From NCBI GenBank assembly GCA_027858615.1, contig JAQICJ010000241.1:1-48174 (forward strand): 48,174 nucleotides of DNA, in the 5' to 3' direction. Shown one piece after another: positions 1-8,110 of the stretch. A program made the translations under genes and the position numbers. This DNA is from Deltaproteobacteria bacterium. GTDB taxonomy: Bacteria; Myxococcota_A; Polyangia; HGW-17. The notes below the pieces were generated by a model, which did not search any database, was not told the origin of the DNA, and was given only the letters and a program-made list of their open reading frames with translations. Position 1 is the first letter of the stretch. Every line of letters starts with the position of its first letter.

Positions 1-1
1 T

Positions 2-1081
2 TTTATTCTGGGAGTCAAAGAAATTAAAACAGCAATCAAAATGAATCCCGAAAACGAAGAGTGGAGAATTTTCAGTTCGGGCATGCAAAAATTGTTGAAC
101 GGCAAAGAAAACCTGGATATCGAACCGGATCAACTCTCTGGCGAACTAAGAGATATTCTTGAATATATTTATGAAATCAAAGACAAAATCATCCTTAATT
201 CTTCTTCCCGGAAAACCAAACTTGACAGTCACAAAAAAATCAAACTGGTCAGGGAAGATGGAATTGATGACATAGATCAAGAAAAGCTGCAGGCCGATTT
301 CCAAAAAATCTCAGACAAACAAAAGCAAGTTCAAGGCAAAACCAAAGAAAAATCCCCTCAAGCCGAATCTTTTCCGAAAAGCATAAGAACAACTCCGGAA
401 AAACGACTTCCTTCTTCCTCAATCTTTGTTCAAAACCAAAATCCTCCCGTAGCTGCCAGTAAAGAAGATCCTGAAGAATTAAAAAAAATCTTCATCCAAA
501 AAAATGATGTTGAAACCCAGATCAGTCTCAGTAATTTCGAAGAGATCTTTTATTCCCGTAATTATATCCTGCTTCCCCACAATCAAAAATACTATTTCAG
601 AGAAAACCTTTTCTTGTGTTCCTTGATGGAATTCAAGTATTTTCAAGCCTTTCAGAGGTTTCGCGGTCATCGCACCGATACACCCATTATTGATTCCAAA
701 ACAGGAAAACTGCTCAGATGTACTAATGGAGGCAATATTGCCCTCAAACCGTTGGATGATCACATCTTTTTTGCCATCAAGGTAGACCATCAACCCTTAT
801 ATATCGTCGAAAATCATATAGCCTCCTTCCATGGAGATTTAAAATGGGAAAACGGCTGGCTGCGTTCTGAAAACAAAAAAATTGCCATGATGAGTTTCCG
901 GGGTGAAGGTACTGTTTTTATCCAGATCAAGAAAAGCATTTTCAATATTAAACTTCCCCCTGAAGATTTTGTGCTGATCCCTGTTGCCAAATTATTAGGC
1001 TGGCAAGGTAATATTGTAGCCCAGTGTCAATCCAGTTCATTTGTTCATGCAGCAGGAGATGGATGCATCTTTATCTCCTGA
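2..1081 (+). CDS. Partial protein with AIM24-like C-terminal domain
   Basis: The reading frame is open to the left edge of the window. The first ATG (41) has no ribosome-binding site, so the gene probably begins upstream and only its 3' part is seen. From the ATG there are 346 residues. The first ~140 are charged, low-complexity and Lys/Glu/Pro-rich, probably a disordered linker. The last ~200 residues form a beta-rich domain with alternating Gly and hydrophobic positions (GGNIALKPL, then SFRGEGTVFIQIK), which resembles the AIM24/TRAP-like family (PF01987). That assignment is by eye and moderate. AIM24 proteins have no settled biochemical role in bacteria. The residues just upstream of the ATG (AIKMNPENEEW) could be the end of a TPR helix, so a TPR-AIM24 architecture is possible. 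pgsA follows 80 bp downstream on the same strand. Confidence 0.6.
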   Translation, partial: FILGVKEIKTAIKMNPENEEWRIFSSGMQKLLNGKENLDIEPDQLSGELRDILEYIYEIKDKIILNSSSRKTKLDSHKKIKLVREDGIDDIDQEKLQADFQKISDKQKQVQGKTKEKSPQAESFPKSIRTTPEKRLPSSSIFVQNQNPPVAASKEDPEELKKIFIQKNDVETQISLSNFEEIFYSRNYILLPHNQKYYFRENLFLCSLMEFKYFQAFQRFRGHRTDTPIIDSKTGKLLRCTNGGNIALKPLDDHIFFAIKVDHQPLYIVENHIASFHGDLKWENGWLRSENKKIAMMSFRGEGTVFIQIKKSIFNIKLPPEDFVLIPVAKLLGWQGNIVAQCQSSSFVHAAGDGCIFIS

Positions 1082-1161
1082 TTATTTTCATTGTAATCCA
1101 GGTTTCTGCCCACAACGATATTTTTTGAATTTATTTTAACAAGGTAAAAATATAAGCTAAA

Positions 1162-1968
1162 ATGACCAAAAAAAAACATAATTTGAAGGCGTTGAAAACT
1201 GTTCCCAAAATTCTGAAACTCAAATTTACCAAGCGAAAAAAATTGAAGGATTACAGAGGAGTTTCTTTTTCAGACGAAATAAGCTCGCTTCCCAATCTTA
1301 TCACAGTTTCCCGACTGGTTTTGATCCCCCTGATTCTTTATTTTCTCCAGACAGGCACAGTCAGAGGACATTATTTTGCAGCTCTTTTTTTTCTTCTGGC
1401 AGGCATTTCAGATGGCGTTGACGGCTATCTGGCTCGAAAATTCAACCAAATAACTCTGCTGGGAAAATTTCTCGATCCTCTGGCAGACAAAATGACCACT
1501 CTTTCAATCATGGTCTATCTGGTACTCAGTCATCTCATTCCCCCCTGGTTGTTGGTTCTGGTTTTGTTCAGGGAACTGGCCATCACCGGATTACGTACTA
1601 TCGCCATGGGAGAAGGTGTTGTTATTTCAGCCTCCCAAAGCGGTAAATCCAAAACCGCTTTTCAATTTGTCGGGCTTACCTTTTTATTGGCCCATTATCG
1701 TTATTATCTGCTGGGAACTTCTATTATTCTTGATTATCACCGCATGGGGCTGTATATTTTATATTTGAGTTTGATCATGTCTCTTTTTTCAGCTTTCGAA
1801 TATGTTGCACTTTTTATCGAAGCTGTTGAACAGAAAAATCGCAAAAAAAGAATCAGAATCGAAAAAGCAGTCAGAGATGCCGGTATTCTTGATGAAAGTT
1901 CAGTTTCCAACCCAGATCTGCCTGTAATTGAAGAACACAACATGGAATTGGAAATTGACGAGTCTTGA
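1162..1968 (+). CDS. pgsA: CDP-diacylglycerol--glycerol-3-phosphate 3-phosphatidyltransferase
   Basis: An integral membrane enzyme of phospholipid synthesis that transfers the phosphatidyl group from CDP-diacylglycerol to glycerol-3-phosphate, giving phosphatidylglycerol phosphate. The CDP-alcohol phosphotransferase signature is complete: D84, D87, G88, A91, R92, G101, D105 and D109 in the spacing D-x2-D-G-x2-A-R-x8-G-x3-D-x3-D. The SLPNLITVSRL segment at 42-52 is the usual PgsA start, followed by several hydrophobic helices. Two features exceed the usual ~180-200 residues: a ~40-residue Lys-rich N-terminal extension and a ~40-residue acidic C-terminal tail. Phosphatidylserine synthase is the main alternative, but the N-terminal context fits PgsA better. 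The next gene starts 4 bp after the stop, so the two are probably cotranscribed. Confidence 0.88.
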   Translation: MTKKKHNLKALKTVPKILKLKFTKRKKLKDYRGVSFSDEISSLPNLITVSRLVLIPLILYFLQTGTVRGHYFAALFFLLAGISDGVDGYLARKFNQITLLGKFLDPLADKMTTLSIMVYLVLSHLIPPWLLVLVLFRELAITGLRTIAMGEGVVISASQSGKSKTAFQFVGLTFLLAHYRYYLLGTSIILDYHRMGLYILYLSLIMSLFSAFEYVALFIEAVEQKNRKKRIRIEKAVRDAGILDESSVSNPDLPVIEEHNMELEIDES

Positions 1969-1971
1969 TTT

Positions 1972-2655
1972 ATGGCAGCAAACAATGATAAAAGTCTGGA
2001 AAAACGACTGAAACTTATCGAAAAAAACATAGACAAACTCAGAGTTCTGTACGAACAGTATTTCATGGGAATTGAAAAAACCGAACCTGTTTCAATCCGC
2101 AAAAGATTGAACCGAGAATTGCGCACTCTCAAAGAAAATCCACCACGCAACACTGCCTTGAAATTTCTGCTGCAAAAAGTAACCACAAAATTTAAAACCT
2201 ACGAACAATATTGGAACCGCATCCTCAGAAAAATAGAAGAAGGCACCTATATCAGACAAATAAAACGGATGAGGCGCAAAGTCAAAGAAGAAGGTCTTTC
2301 CGATGAACCCCTGAAAGGAGTTAAAACCAAAGCCGAATTGGAAAGGGCCCTGGAAAAACTCAATGCAATGAGGGAGAAAAAAGAAAAATCTGCCAAACCT
2401 TCTGCCAAACCTTCTCAAAAAACAAAAAAAGAAACTATTGATCCCAACATCAAAAAAACATACGAAAGCTTTGTCCGAGCCAGGCTCAAAACAGGCGAAT
2501 CCTTGGAAGGAGTCACTCCAGAAAGATTTCAGGCAACCATTTCAAAACAGATCCCCCGCATTAAAAAGAAATACAATTGTGAAGAAATAGAGATAAGAAT
2601 AAATATAAAAAACGGCAAAGCCGTTCTCAAGTTTTCTCCCCGCCCCAACAAATAA
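1972..2655 (+). CDS. MXAN_5187-like conserved protein
   Basis: A 227-residue basic cytoplasmic protein with no signal peptide. The N-terminal ~100 residues are helical and include YEQYFMGIEKTEP and YEQYWNRILRKIEEGTY. A Lys/Ser/Pro linker lies at about 135-160. The C-terminal ~70 residues contain YESFVRARLKTGES, a mixed helix-strand stretch, and end GKAVLKFSPRP. From memory this two-part layout matches proteins annotated as the MXAN_5187 family in myxobacteria and relatives. Their function is unknown. The gene starts 4 bp after pgsA and is convergent with lolA, only 12 bp away. That short gap holds a tandem 10-mer, AACTATTTAG, which contains the lolA stop codon. Confidence 0.6.
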   Translation: MAANNDKSLEKRLKLIEKNIDKLRVLYEQYFMGIEKTEPVSIRKRLNRELRTLKENPPRNTALKFLLQKVTTKFKTYEQYWNRILRKIEEGTYIRQIKRMRRKVKEEGLSDEPLKGVKTKAELERALEKLNAMREKKEKSAKPSAKPSQKTKKETIDPNIKKTYESFVRARLKTGESLEGVTPERFQATISKQIPRIKKKYNCEEIEIRINIKNGKAVLKFSPRPNK

Positions 2656-2675
2656 AACTATTTAGAACTATTTAG
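2656..2675. repeat. Tandem 10-mer AACTATTTAG x2 between convergent genes
   Basis: Two perfect head-to-tail copies of AACTATTTAG. The second overlaps the stop codon of lolA, which reads TAG followed by TTC on the minus strand. The same 10-mer flanks interspersed-element termini elsewhere in the window (around 7850 and 30747). It could be a decayed footprint of such an element, but this is only a suggestion because 20 bp carries little information. Confidence 0.35.
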
Positions 2676-3351
2676 CCTTTGATGCGTGCAGGACCTGTAC
2701 ACCTTTGGGAGGCTTGAAGTTGAATTTTGAAGATTTTATTTTCTGGTTGAGTTTTATCTTGGAGAAATAAATGCGGTTTTTATTGCCGTTGTGGTCATAG
2801 ACAATACTTTGTTTCACCGCACCATTTTTATCGAACACAAACAACACGCTGCGGTAATGATTTGATTTTTTGCGGGGCACCAGTTTTAAGACCCTGGTGT
2901 CGGGTGTGGCATATTTCGATTTTGGAATAAGTTTTACGTTGTATTCTCTGACCAGGTTTCCTTTGCCCCAGAGAAACTTGACTGGAGTGGGCAAGTTACT
3001 TTCTCCTAATTTTCTCCAGAGAACCTGTTTATTGGCTGGTTCATAGATCCAGACTTTTTTCCCGTCCACAATAAAAAATTTCTTTTCAGGTTTTTTGTAT
3101 TCCCAAGCCATTTTCCCGGGTTTTTCAAGAAATAATTCTCCAGTTTCCGGTTTTTGAGGTCCATAAAACCTTTTATAGTAAACCTGTTTGAATTTTGATT
3201 TGAATGATTTGATGGAATTGTAATATTTCTGTATTTTCAAACAGGCCAGTTGAGCGTCAGGAAGATTGTATCCTCCCAGTTTGTTAGATTCTTTTTCTTT
3301 TGCAGCAGGAAGCAGATTCATTATTAAGAAAAGAGAAATGATAAATTTCAT
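2668..3351 (-). CDS. lolA: Outer-membrane lipoprotein carrier protein LolA
   Basis: A periplasmic chaperone that accepts lipoproteins from the LolCDE transporter and delivers them to the outer membrane. The start chosen is the ATG at 3351 (MKFIISLF), because it sits behind an AAGGGTG ribosome site and opens a short signal peptide. The longer frame to 3387 lacks both. The mature protein shows typical LolA segments: SKFKQVYYKRFYG, GELFLEKPGKMAWEY, and KKVWIYEPANKQVLWRK, followed by beta strands. At 227 residues it is normal in length. It is the last gene of a minus-strand run behind three predicted lipoprotein genes, which suits its role. About 235 bp separate it from the gene upstream; that gap holds no convincing gene. 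Confidence 0.85.
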   Translation of the reverse strand: MKFIISLFLIMNLLPAAKEKESNKLGGYNLPDAQLACLKIQKYYNSIKSFKSKFKQVYYKRFYGPQKPETGELFLEKPGKMAWEYKKPEKKFFIVDGKKVWIYEPANKQVLWRKLGESNLPTPVKFLWGKGNLVREYNVKLIPKSKYATPDTRVLKLVPRKKSNHYRSVLFVFDKNGAVKQSIVYDHNGNKNRIYFSKIKLNQKIKSSKFNFKPPKGVQVLHASKAK

Positions 3352-3586
3352 GATTTCACCCTTAATTGTAAAATATACCGGACACAAAGTGAGTGGAGAT
3401 TAACATAAATTCTGTCTCACTGACCCAGCATGAATATTTTTGGAATTCTGAACTGAAATAAAAACCTGAGCGGATTACACAATATTTTACGATAACAAAC
3501 AAATAAAATTCAATTTCAATATAAGCACTGAAAACAAAACCAGATTTAAAATATCTACATTCCCGGAAAAGAAACATTGTAAAAAA

Positions 3587-4087
3587 TTATTCTGAAGAAG
3601 ATGATTTTGATTTTTTAGATTTCTTTTTATAAGTTTTTAAAATATATGGTATTTCCTTGCCGTCTTTTTTTTCCGAACTGTATTTATACCAGTTATCTCC
3701 CACTAATTTCCATTTATCTTCGATTACCGTTTCATTAACTATGCCCACGTCTTTTTGATGCCAGGTAATTCTGAGGCGTACGATCGCTTTTTTTCCCTTT
3801 TCGGCCAGAGTGATGCGAATAATCTTGAAATCTGAAATTTTTAATTTTTTTGATGCTAAATCGATATTATCCAGAAAAGATGCTCTCTGAAGGGGATGGA
3901 CATAGTTTTTGGCTATATTGCCTCTGAACCATTTGAGTTGGTTGTAAAACTGCAAAGAAGCAGGTTCCAAAGAAGCTATTTTTTCTTTTCTGTCCATGGA
4001 AGCACAACTGGAAAAAAGATATAAAAACAACAGGCAGGACAAAACCTTGTAATTTTTGATAAACAAAGGATAAAAAATTGAATTCAT
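3587..4087 (-). CDS. Small predicted lipoprotein
   Basis: A 166-residue protein with a hydrophobic signal (about 13-27) ending in the lipobox FSSCAS, so it should be lipidated. The mature part has a helix (LQFYNQLKWFRGNIAKNYV) followed by alternating strands such as KIIRITLAEKGKKAIVRLRITW and a conserved-looking WKLVGDNWYKY. Helix-then-sheet with 'EDKWKLVGDNWY' recalls NTF2-like/DUF4440 folds, but I cannot name a family. The C-terminus is Lys/Ser-rich. The gene starts 11 bp after the upstream lipoprotein gene stops and lies ahead of lolA, consistent with one operon. Confidence 0.7.
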   Translation of the reverse strand: MNSIFYPLFIKNYKVLSCLLFLYLFSSCASMDRKEKIASLEPASLQFYNQLKWFRGNIAKNYVHPLQRASFLDNIDLASKKLKISDFKIIRITLAEKGKKAIVRLRITWHQKDVGIVNETVIEDKWKLVGDNWYKYSSEKKDGKEIPYILKTYKKKSKKSKSSSSE

Positions 4088-4098
4088 TTTGACACTTA

Positions 4099-4875
4099 TT
4101 AAAAGGTTTCGCAGGAAGTAGCACTCTGGGTTACATCAAATTCGATGGGGATATTGATAATACCTGCTCCATTTTTGAAGGGAAAATCACCGCAATAAAT
4201 TTCTGTTCCATCGGTAGTACCGGTGATTCTAACAATCAGATCACCTGCCGGCAAATCATTAATATCCTTTGAATCTATGCAGGAATCTTCATAATCAAAA
4301 TCACTGAGATGATTTTGATCATTATCGTAAAATTGAAGATTCACTTGAGTTACCGAGGGATCTGCATTTTCACAACTTTTACCTCCCCAAAGAAAATCTG
4401 CATACAAGGTTCCGGTGTATTCATTCAAAAAATCGTCCAGATCAGATATTATTTCAATTTTGTTGCTCTGGGTGTTGGTAACCACATTAGTCATTGCCGA
4501 TAAAGGATTGCTGATTGCAGTAGCATCAGAATTGAGAAAAACAATCTGAGCAGTGTAATTTCCGGATGGGAAGCGATCGCATTTATCATCATAAAGCAGA
4601 ACTTCCATGGAATTACAAGAAACCTGCTCTTCATGATAAAACTCTTCGGGACCGGTAACCGCAACATTTACCCTGGTGGCTTCAACATCACCGCAATTGT
4701 CATAACTTGTTTCAGTACTGCCGTTTATCCTTTTCCCGTTGATAAACCACTTGATACTGATGGAGGTAGGAATAAAATTATTGGAATTGTTGCAGGTTTC
4801 ACCACCACCTTCATCACAACCTGCAACAGAAGCAAATACAATAATTGACATAATAATAAGCACAAACTTTTTCAT
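4099..4875 (-). CDS. Lipoprotein with two beta-sandwich-like repeats
   Basis: A 258-residue predicted lipoprotein. The start is the ATG at 4875, which follows a GGAGAT ribosome site. The longer frame to 5058 would be coded by a decayed mobile element and is rejected. The signal MKKFVLIIMSIIVF ends at the lipobox SVAGCDE. The mature protein seems to hold two related ~100-residue units, each starting with a strand before a Gly-Lys and a Cys (KWFINGK, then FLWGGKSC), followed by V-rich strands, a second Cys, and a 'P-[SA]-G-[ND]' turn (PSGNYTAQI, PAGDLIVRI). Paired Cys in each unit suggest disulfides. No function is recognised; such proteins are common in myxobacteria-like genomes. Confidence 0.72.
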   Translation of the reverse strand: MKKFVLIIMSIIVFASVAGCDEGGGETCNNSNNFIPTSISIKWFINGKRINGSTETSYDNCGDVEATRVNVAVTGPEEFYHEEQVSCNSMEVLLYDDKCDRFPSGNYTAQIVFLNSDATAISNPLSAMTNVVTNTQSNKIEIISDLDDFLNEYTGTLYADFLWGGKSCENADPSVTQVNLQFYDNDQNHLSDFDYEDSCIDSKDINDLPAGDLIVRITGTTDGTEIYCGDFPFKNGAGIINIPIEFDVTQSATSCETF

Positions 4876-4913
4876 AAAAACTATCTCCATATTTATCTCA
4901 GAATAGGAACTTT

Positions 4914-5012
4914 TAGTTCCCGTCCCAAAAATGAATGCAATCGTCTGGCGACGGAATTTTATCTCTCCAACTGAACCATGACCAATTAACCACCATTGTG
5001 AAACGGGAATTG
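4914..5012 (+). repeat. Internally deleted copy of the 166-bp element (99 bp)
   Basis: The left end (TAGTTCCCGTCCCAAAAATG) and a degenerate right end (AACGGGAATTG) are both recognisable, but ~65 bp of the central palindrome are missing. The copy lies directly upstream of the 4875 lipoprotein start and fills most of the gap to the TPR gene. A short palindrome, GGAAC-TTTTA-GTTCC, straddles its left boundary (4906-4920). Confidence 0.7.
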
Positions 5013-5041
5013 TGTAATCAGGCAAGCAGCAGGCTAAAAAC

Positions 5042-6484
5042 CTAGAACATATTATCATCTTTCAGTTCTTTGGCACCCTCAATCTTTAAATTGTTTTTCA
5101 AATCATTTTCAGATTCTTCAAATTCTTCTTTAATTCCCAATTTCTTTTTCAAAATTGCCAACTTGGGATTGGCTCCTTTGATCTTGGAAGCTTTTTTTAC
5201 CAACTCTACGGCTTTTTTGCGATGAAAAACAACTCTGTCCAATTGGGTTTGACTGAGACGATAATGAATTTCAGCCAAGCCCAGCAAAGCTGAAAAAATT
5301 TCTTTGTCATCAGATCTGGAGATTATTTTTTCATAAATTGAAGCTGCTTGTTTGAGCTTGCCTGCTTTTACCGTCAACTCCGCCAACTCTCCATATAAAG
5401 TGTTTTTCTTTTCCTCACCAACAAGATGAATGAATTTTTGTAAATAAATCGCCGCTTGAGAAAAATCTCCTGATTTATCATAAATATTTTTCAAAACAAG
5501 ATAGGTTCTGGCGTTTAAAGGATTGAACTGCAAAGATCTGTGCAAATATTTTTCAGATTTTTCCAGATTACGGGATTGCCAGTGCAGATAACCCAATAAA
5601 AACAGTGCATCTGCATCTTTTTTGTCCAGAACCAAAACCCTTTTCAATGCAACTACAGCTTTGGCTCGTTCTCCCATCCGCATATGAATAACAGCTTTAA
5701 TATAGTAAATTACTGGAACATGGGGATATTTAGCAATGACAAAATTCAAGCCTGACAAAATGTTAACCATTTCTTTTTTTTTGACGGCAAATTTGATTTT
5801 GCGAATTTCCTGCATGACCGGGACTGAAAAAAGCCTGCTTATTGATTTGGCTTTTTTGATGATTCTGATACCCTGCTTGATCTTATTGTGATTGATACCT
5901 TTTCTTACCAACTTTTGAAAAAGATCCGAGATTTTATCCAATTTACCCCAACCCAAATAACACCTGCCCAGATTGAGGATATATCGAGCATCCTGGTAAT
6001 TGTCCAACCTGTTCGCCTGCTGGAGCAAAGTACAGCCATGGGTAAATCTTTCATCGAGATAATAAATCAAACCCAACCTATAAAGAATTTCGTCCTCCCT
6101 GGGAAATTTCTTGAGAACTTTTTTCAAAATAGCAACAGCCCTGGTTGTGGAAACTGTATACTGAATACTGAAAAGAGCTTGAGAATATTCCAACCAGGGG
6201 GAAGATACTTTAATTTGCAACCTTGGTTTTTTGCCGAGATAGTAATTGCATTTAACCCTCAGATTGATAAATCTGTACTTCTGTTTTTTGTCCAATCTGG
6301 CAAAATTGTCCTGGTTGATCCGTTCAAGGAACTGACATGATTTTTTGATCTTTTTATCTTCCCACTTTTTCTGTGCCTTATCCAAAGCAACAACAGGATT
6401 ATAGGAAGCACAGGCCGATAGTAAAACCATAAAAATCAATAAAAAAGAAAAAGATAGTTTGTATTGGCAATAATTTGATCTCAT
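5042..6484 (-). CDS. TPR-repeat lipoprotein
   Basis: A 480-residue protein, starting at the ATG at 6484 (MRSNYCQ). The frame to 6508 adds only eight residues with no clear ribosome site. A signal helix (FSFLLIFMVLLSACAS) ends in a lipobox, so the protein is probably anchored in a membrane. The mature chain is helical throughout and carries about six to eight tetratricopeptide-like units, clearest where ADALFLLGYLHWQSRNLEKSE and the following helices recur at ~34-residue spacing. TPR lipoproteins commonly act as assembly factors in outer-membrane or polysaccharide systems. Position at the head of a lipoprotein/lolA run suggests an envelope role, but no partner can be identified. Confidence 0.8.
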   Translation of the reverse strand: MRSNYCQYKLSFSFLLIFMVLLSACASYNPVVALDKAQKKWEDKKIKKSCQFLERINQDNFARLDKKQKYRFINLRVKCNYYLGKKPRLQIKVSSPWLEYSQALFSIQYTVSTTRAVAILKKVLKKFPREDEILYRLGLIYYLDERFTHGCTLLQQANRLDNYQDARYILNLGRCYLGWGKLDKISDLFQKLVRKGINHNKIKQGIRIIKKAKSISRLFSVPVMQEIRKIKFAVKKKEMVNILSGLNFVIAKYPHVPVIYYIKAVIHMRMGERAKAVVALKRVLVLDKKDADALFLLGYLHWQSRNLEKSEKYLHRSLQFNPLNARTYLVLKNIYDKSGDFSQAAIYLQKFIHLVGEEKKNTLYGELAELTVKAGKLKQAASIYEKIISRSDDKEIFSALLGLAEIHYRLSQTQLDRVVFHRKKAVELVKKASKIKGANPKLAILKKKLGIKEEFEESENDLKNNLKIEGAKELKDDNMF

Positions 6485-6659
6485 TTTATTTTTGTGAATA
6501 TGTAACAACGCTTGTCAACTCAGGTGTAATTGAAAATTAACGATCTTCAAAATTATTAAACGATAGCTTCAGGTTTCATCTATAACAGGTATGTCAACTA
6601 CATACAAAGTTAATTTTAAAGATGGATGATTTTTATTATCTTTATGCTATAAAACATAA

Positions 6660-6828
6660 CCAGTTCGTGTTTTAAAAAACAGGTTCTCTGTCTGGAACTT
6701 GGAATTTGAATTGTCCTGCTTTGTCGTAATCACTTGAAATAGTGTCAACTATGTCTGCAAAGTGACTTCGTGCATCTGAGACAACCATTTTTTCCAGTCA
6801 AGAACCCCCGTTTTGAAATGGGAAACTA
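6660..6828 (+). mobile_element. 166-bp MITE-like element, copy A
   Basis: A diverged copy in the plus orientation, defined by the core word GAAATAGTGTCAACTATGTC. The left end is decayed (AGTTCGTGTTTTAAAAAAC); the right end reads GAAATGGGAAACTA. The core hairpin is kept by changed bases: TCACTT on the left pairs with AAGTGA on the right, where most copies have AACTTC and GAAGTT. It lies between divergent genes, so neither end is at a gene 3' end. Confidence 0.75.
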
Positions 6829-6892
6829 CTAGTTGTTGTTATTATTAACCAGTTTCAGATAAGAAAATTTGATAACAACAAGGTAAAGCTTG

Positions 6893-6908
6893 TGGCATGA
6901 TTATTGCT
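6893..6908 (+). promoter_or_regulatory. Putative sigma-54 (-24/-12) promoter
   Basis: TGGCATG-ATTA-TTGCT matches the sigma-54 consensus TGGCACG-N4-TTGCW, with the invariant GG (6894-6895) and GC (6906-6907) separated by exactly 10 bp. Transcription would start near 6919, about 50 bp before the Cys-rich lipoprotein. This is read by eye. No enhancer-binding protein gene is in the window. Confidence 0.5.
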
Positions 6909-6968
6909 CCATATATTTACCTGAAAAGATTAACGATTTTTATTTCTACCAAATTTTGGAGGTAAATT

Positions 6969-7748
6969 ATGAAAAATAAACTTTTTATTTTAATGTCAAC
7001 TCTCTTTGTTTTTGCTTTTGCTGGCTGTGATGATGACAGCCAACGTAATTCTTCTCACTGTGATGATTCTGGTTGTTATGGTTGCGAGGGCGACTACTGC
7101 TGGGAAATTGAAAATGAACCCTGCAACGATGAAAGCCCTTGTGCTGACAATGAAGTCTGCACCGACTTTGGTTGCGCACTTTTATGCGAACATGATTCCG
7201 ATTGCAACCTCGGAGAAGAATGTCTCGACACTGGTTTCTGTTCCCCTAAAGAAGCTCCTCAGACCATATGTGAAAGTGATGCTGATTGTGGAAATGGAAC
7301 AATCTGTGAACTGGATCCCGAAACAGGTAACATGATCTGCATTCCAGGATGCACCAGCGACGATGATTGCGCTGAAGATGAAGTCTGTGCTTCGTGCAAC
7401 CGATGCGAACCAGAAGACAATCCTGTCTGCGGTGATTCCAAGGTTTTCTGTGAAAACAATGAAGACTGTGGTTCAAAAATTTGTTCTGAAGATCATAAAT
7501 GTGCCCTCTCTTGTGAAACCTCTGATCCTCTCTGTCCCACAGGTCAAGTCTGCTCAACCGATGGCGTCTGCATTGATGATCCCGCACCTGAAAATCCTGA
7601 GTGTGTATTCAGTTCAGACTGTGGTTCCAGCTTCCTTTGTCTTAACACCTATTGTCACTCCACTTGCGAAATTGACGATGAATGCGGTTATGGTGAATTC
7701 TGCCATCTCGGAGTCTGCAAAGCTGACTACAGACCTGATTTTGAATAA
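6969..7748 (+). CDS. Cysteine-rich lipoprotein
   Basis: A 259-residue protein behind a GGAGG ribosome site. The signal MKNKLFILMSTLFVFAF ends in the lipobox AGCDD. The mature chain is acidic and extremely Cys-rich, built from repeated ~25-35 residue units of the type C-x4-5-C-x2-(G/D)-x-x-C-x-x-x-G-x-C, for example DSDCNLGEECLDTGFC, DADCGNGTIC, SSDCGSSFLC and DDECGYGEFC. This is the small disulfide-rich repeat typical of secreted proteins in Myxococcota-like genomes and resembles Dickkopf/EB-like knots. The function is unknown; an exposed surface protein is likely. A putative sigma-54 promoter lies just upstream, suggesting induced expression. Confidence 0.75.
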   Translation: MKNKLFILMSTLFVFAFAGCDDDSQRNSSHCDDSGCYGCEGDYCWEIENEPCNDESPCADNEVCTDFGCALLCEHDSDCNLGEECLDTGFCSPKEAPQTICESDADCGNGTICELDPETGNMICIPGCTSDDDCAEDEVCASCNRCEPEDNPVCGDSKVFCENNEDCGSKICSEDHKCALSCETSDPLCPTGQVCSTDGVCIDDPAPENPECVFSSDCGSSFLCLNTYCHSTCEIDDECGYGEFCHLGVCKADYRPDFE

Positions 7749-7826
7749 TCTCTCCCTTACTCTCCTTCCTGCTTGACCCGTCCCTGTTTTAATCCAAATC
7801 AAAACCTCATTTTCAAACTGATTAGT

Positions 7827-7852
7827 CAGTTTCCATCTCAAAAAGAGAACTA
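7827..7852. repeat. Mini terminal-repeat pair beside copy B
   Basis: CAGTTTCCATCTCAAAAAG followed by AGAACTA looks like the two outermost tips of the element joined with nothing between. It sits 2 bp from a near-full copy and duplicates the first 17 bp of that copy exactly (GTTTCCATCTCAAAAAG). Confidence 0.5.
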
Positions 7853-7854
7853 TT

Positions 7855-8019
7855 TAGTTTCCATCTCAAAAAGGAAGGTTGCAGTCTGAACACGGAAGTT
7901 GGATTGTTCTGCTTTGTCGTAACTTCTTGAAATAGTGGCAACTATATCTGCGAAGTTTCTCCGTACATCTCAATCCAACTTCTTGCTCAGCCAATAACCC
8001 CATTCTGGGATGGAAACTA
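7855..8019 (+). mobile_element. 166-bp MITE-like element, copy B
   Basis: A 165-bp full copy in the plus orientation, from TA-GTTTCCATCTC to GGGATGGAAAC-TA. Its ends carry a matched variant (GTTTCC left, GGAAAC right) where other copies have GTTCCC/GGGAAC. The sub-terminal stem is perfect over 12 bp: GAAGTTGGATTG (7895-7906) pairs with CAATCCAACTTC (7971-7982). It fills most of the gap between the Cys-rich lipoprotein and the PEGA gene. Confidence 0.88.
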
Positions 8020-8110
8020 TTTAAAAATTTAGGTGAAATTTTATCTGTTATATTGTAATAATTAAGATCTTGTGTATATTATTTCAGGTATTAAATTATG
8101 GAGGCTCCTG

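Larger units (their letters stand above)
6485..6968. other. Divergent intergenic region (484 bp)
   Basis: The gap between the divergent TPR lipoprotein and Cys-rich lipoprotein genes. It holds one near-full copy of the interspersed element (6660-6828) and, between that copy and the right-hand gene, a putative sigma-54 promoter at 6893-6908. In 6485-6659 I see AT-rich sequence with two 'TGTCAACT' words (near 6514 and 6592) but no gene. Confidence 0.6.

Noticed and set aside
3362-3577. 71-residue minus-strand reading frame between lolA and the lipoprotein gene
   Set aside because: No ribosome site, odd aromatic-rich composition and no family resemblance; most likely chance.
4876-5058. N-terminal extension of the 4099-4875 lipoprotein to 5058
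   Set aside because: It is coded by a decayed element and would bury the signal peptide; GGAGAT precedes the internal ATG.
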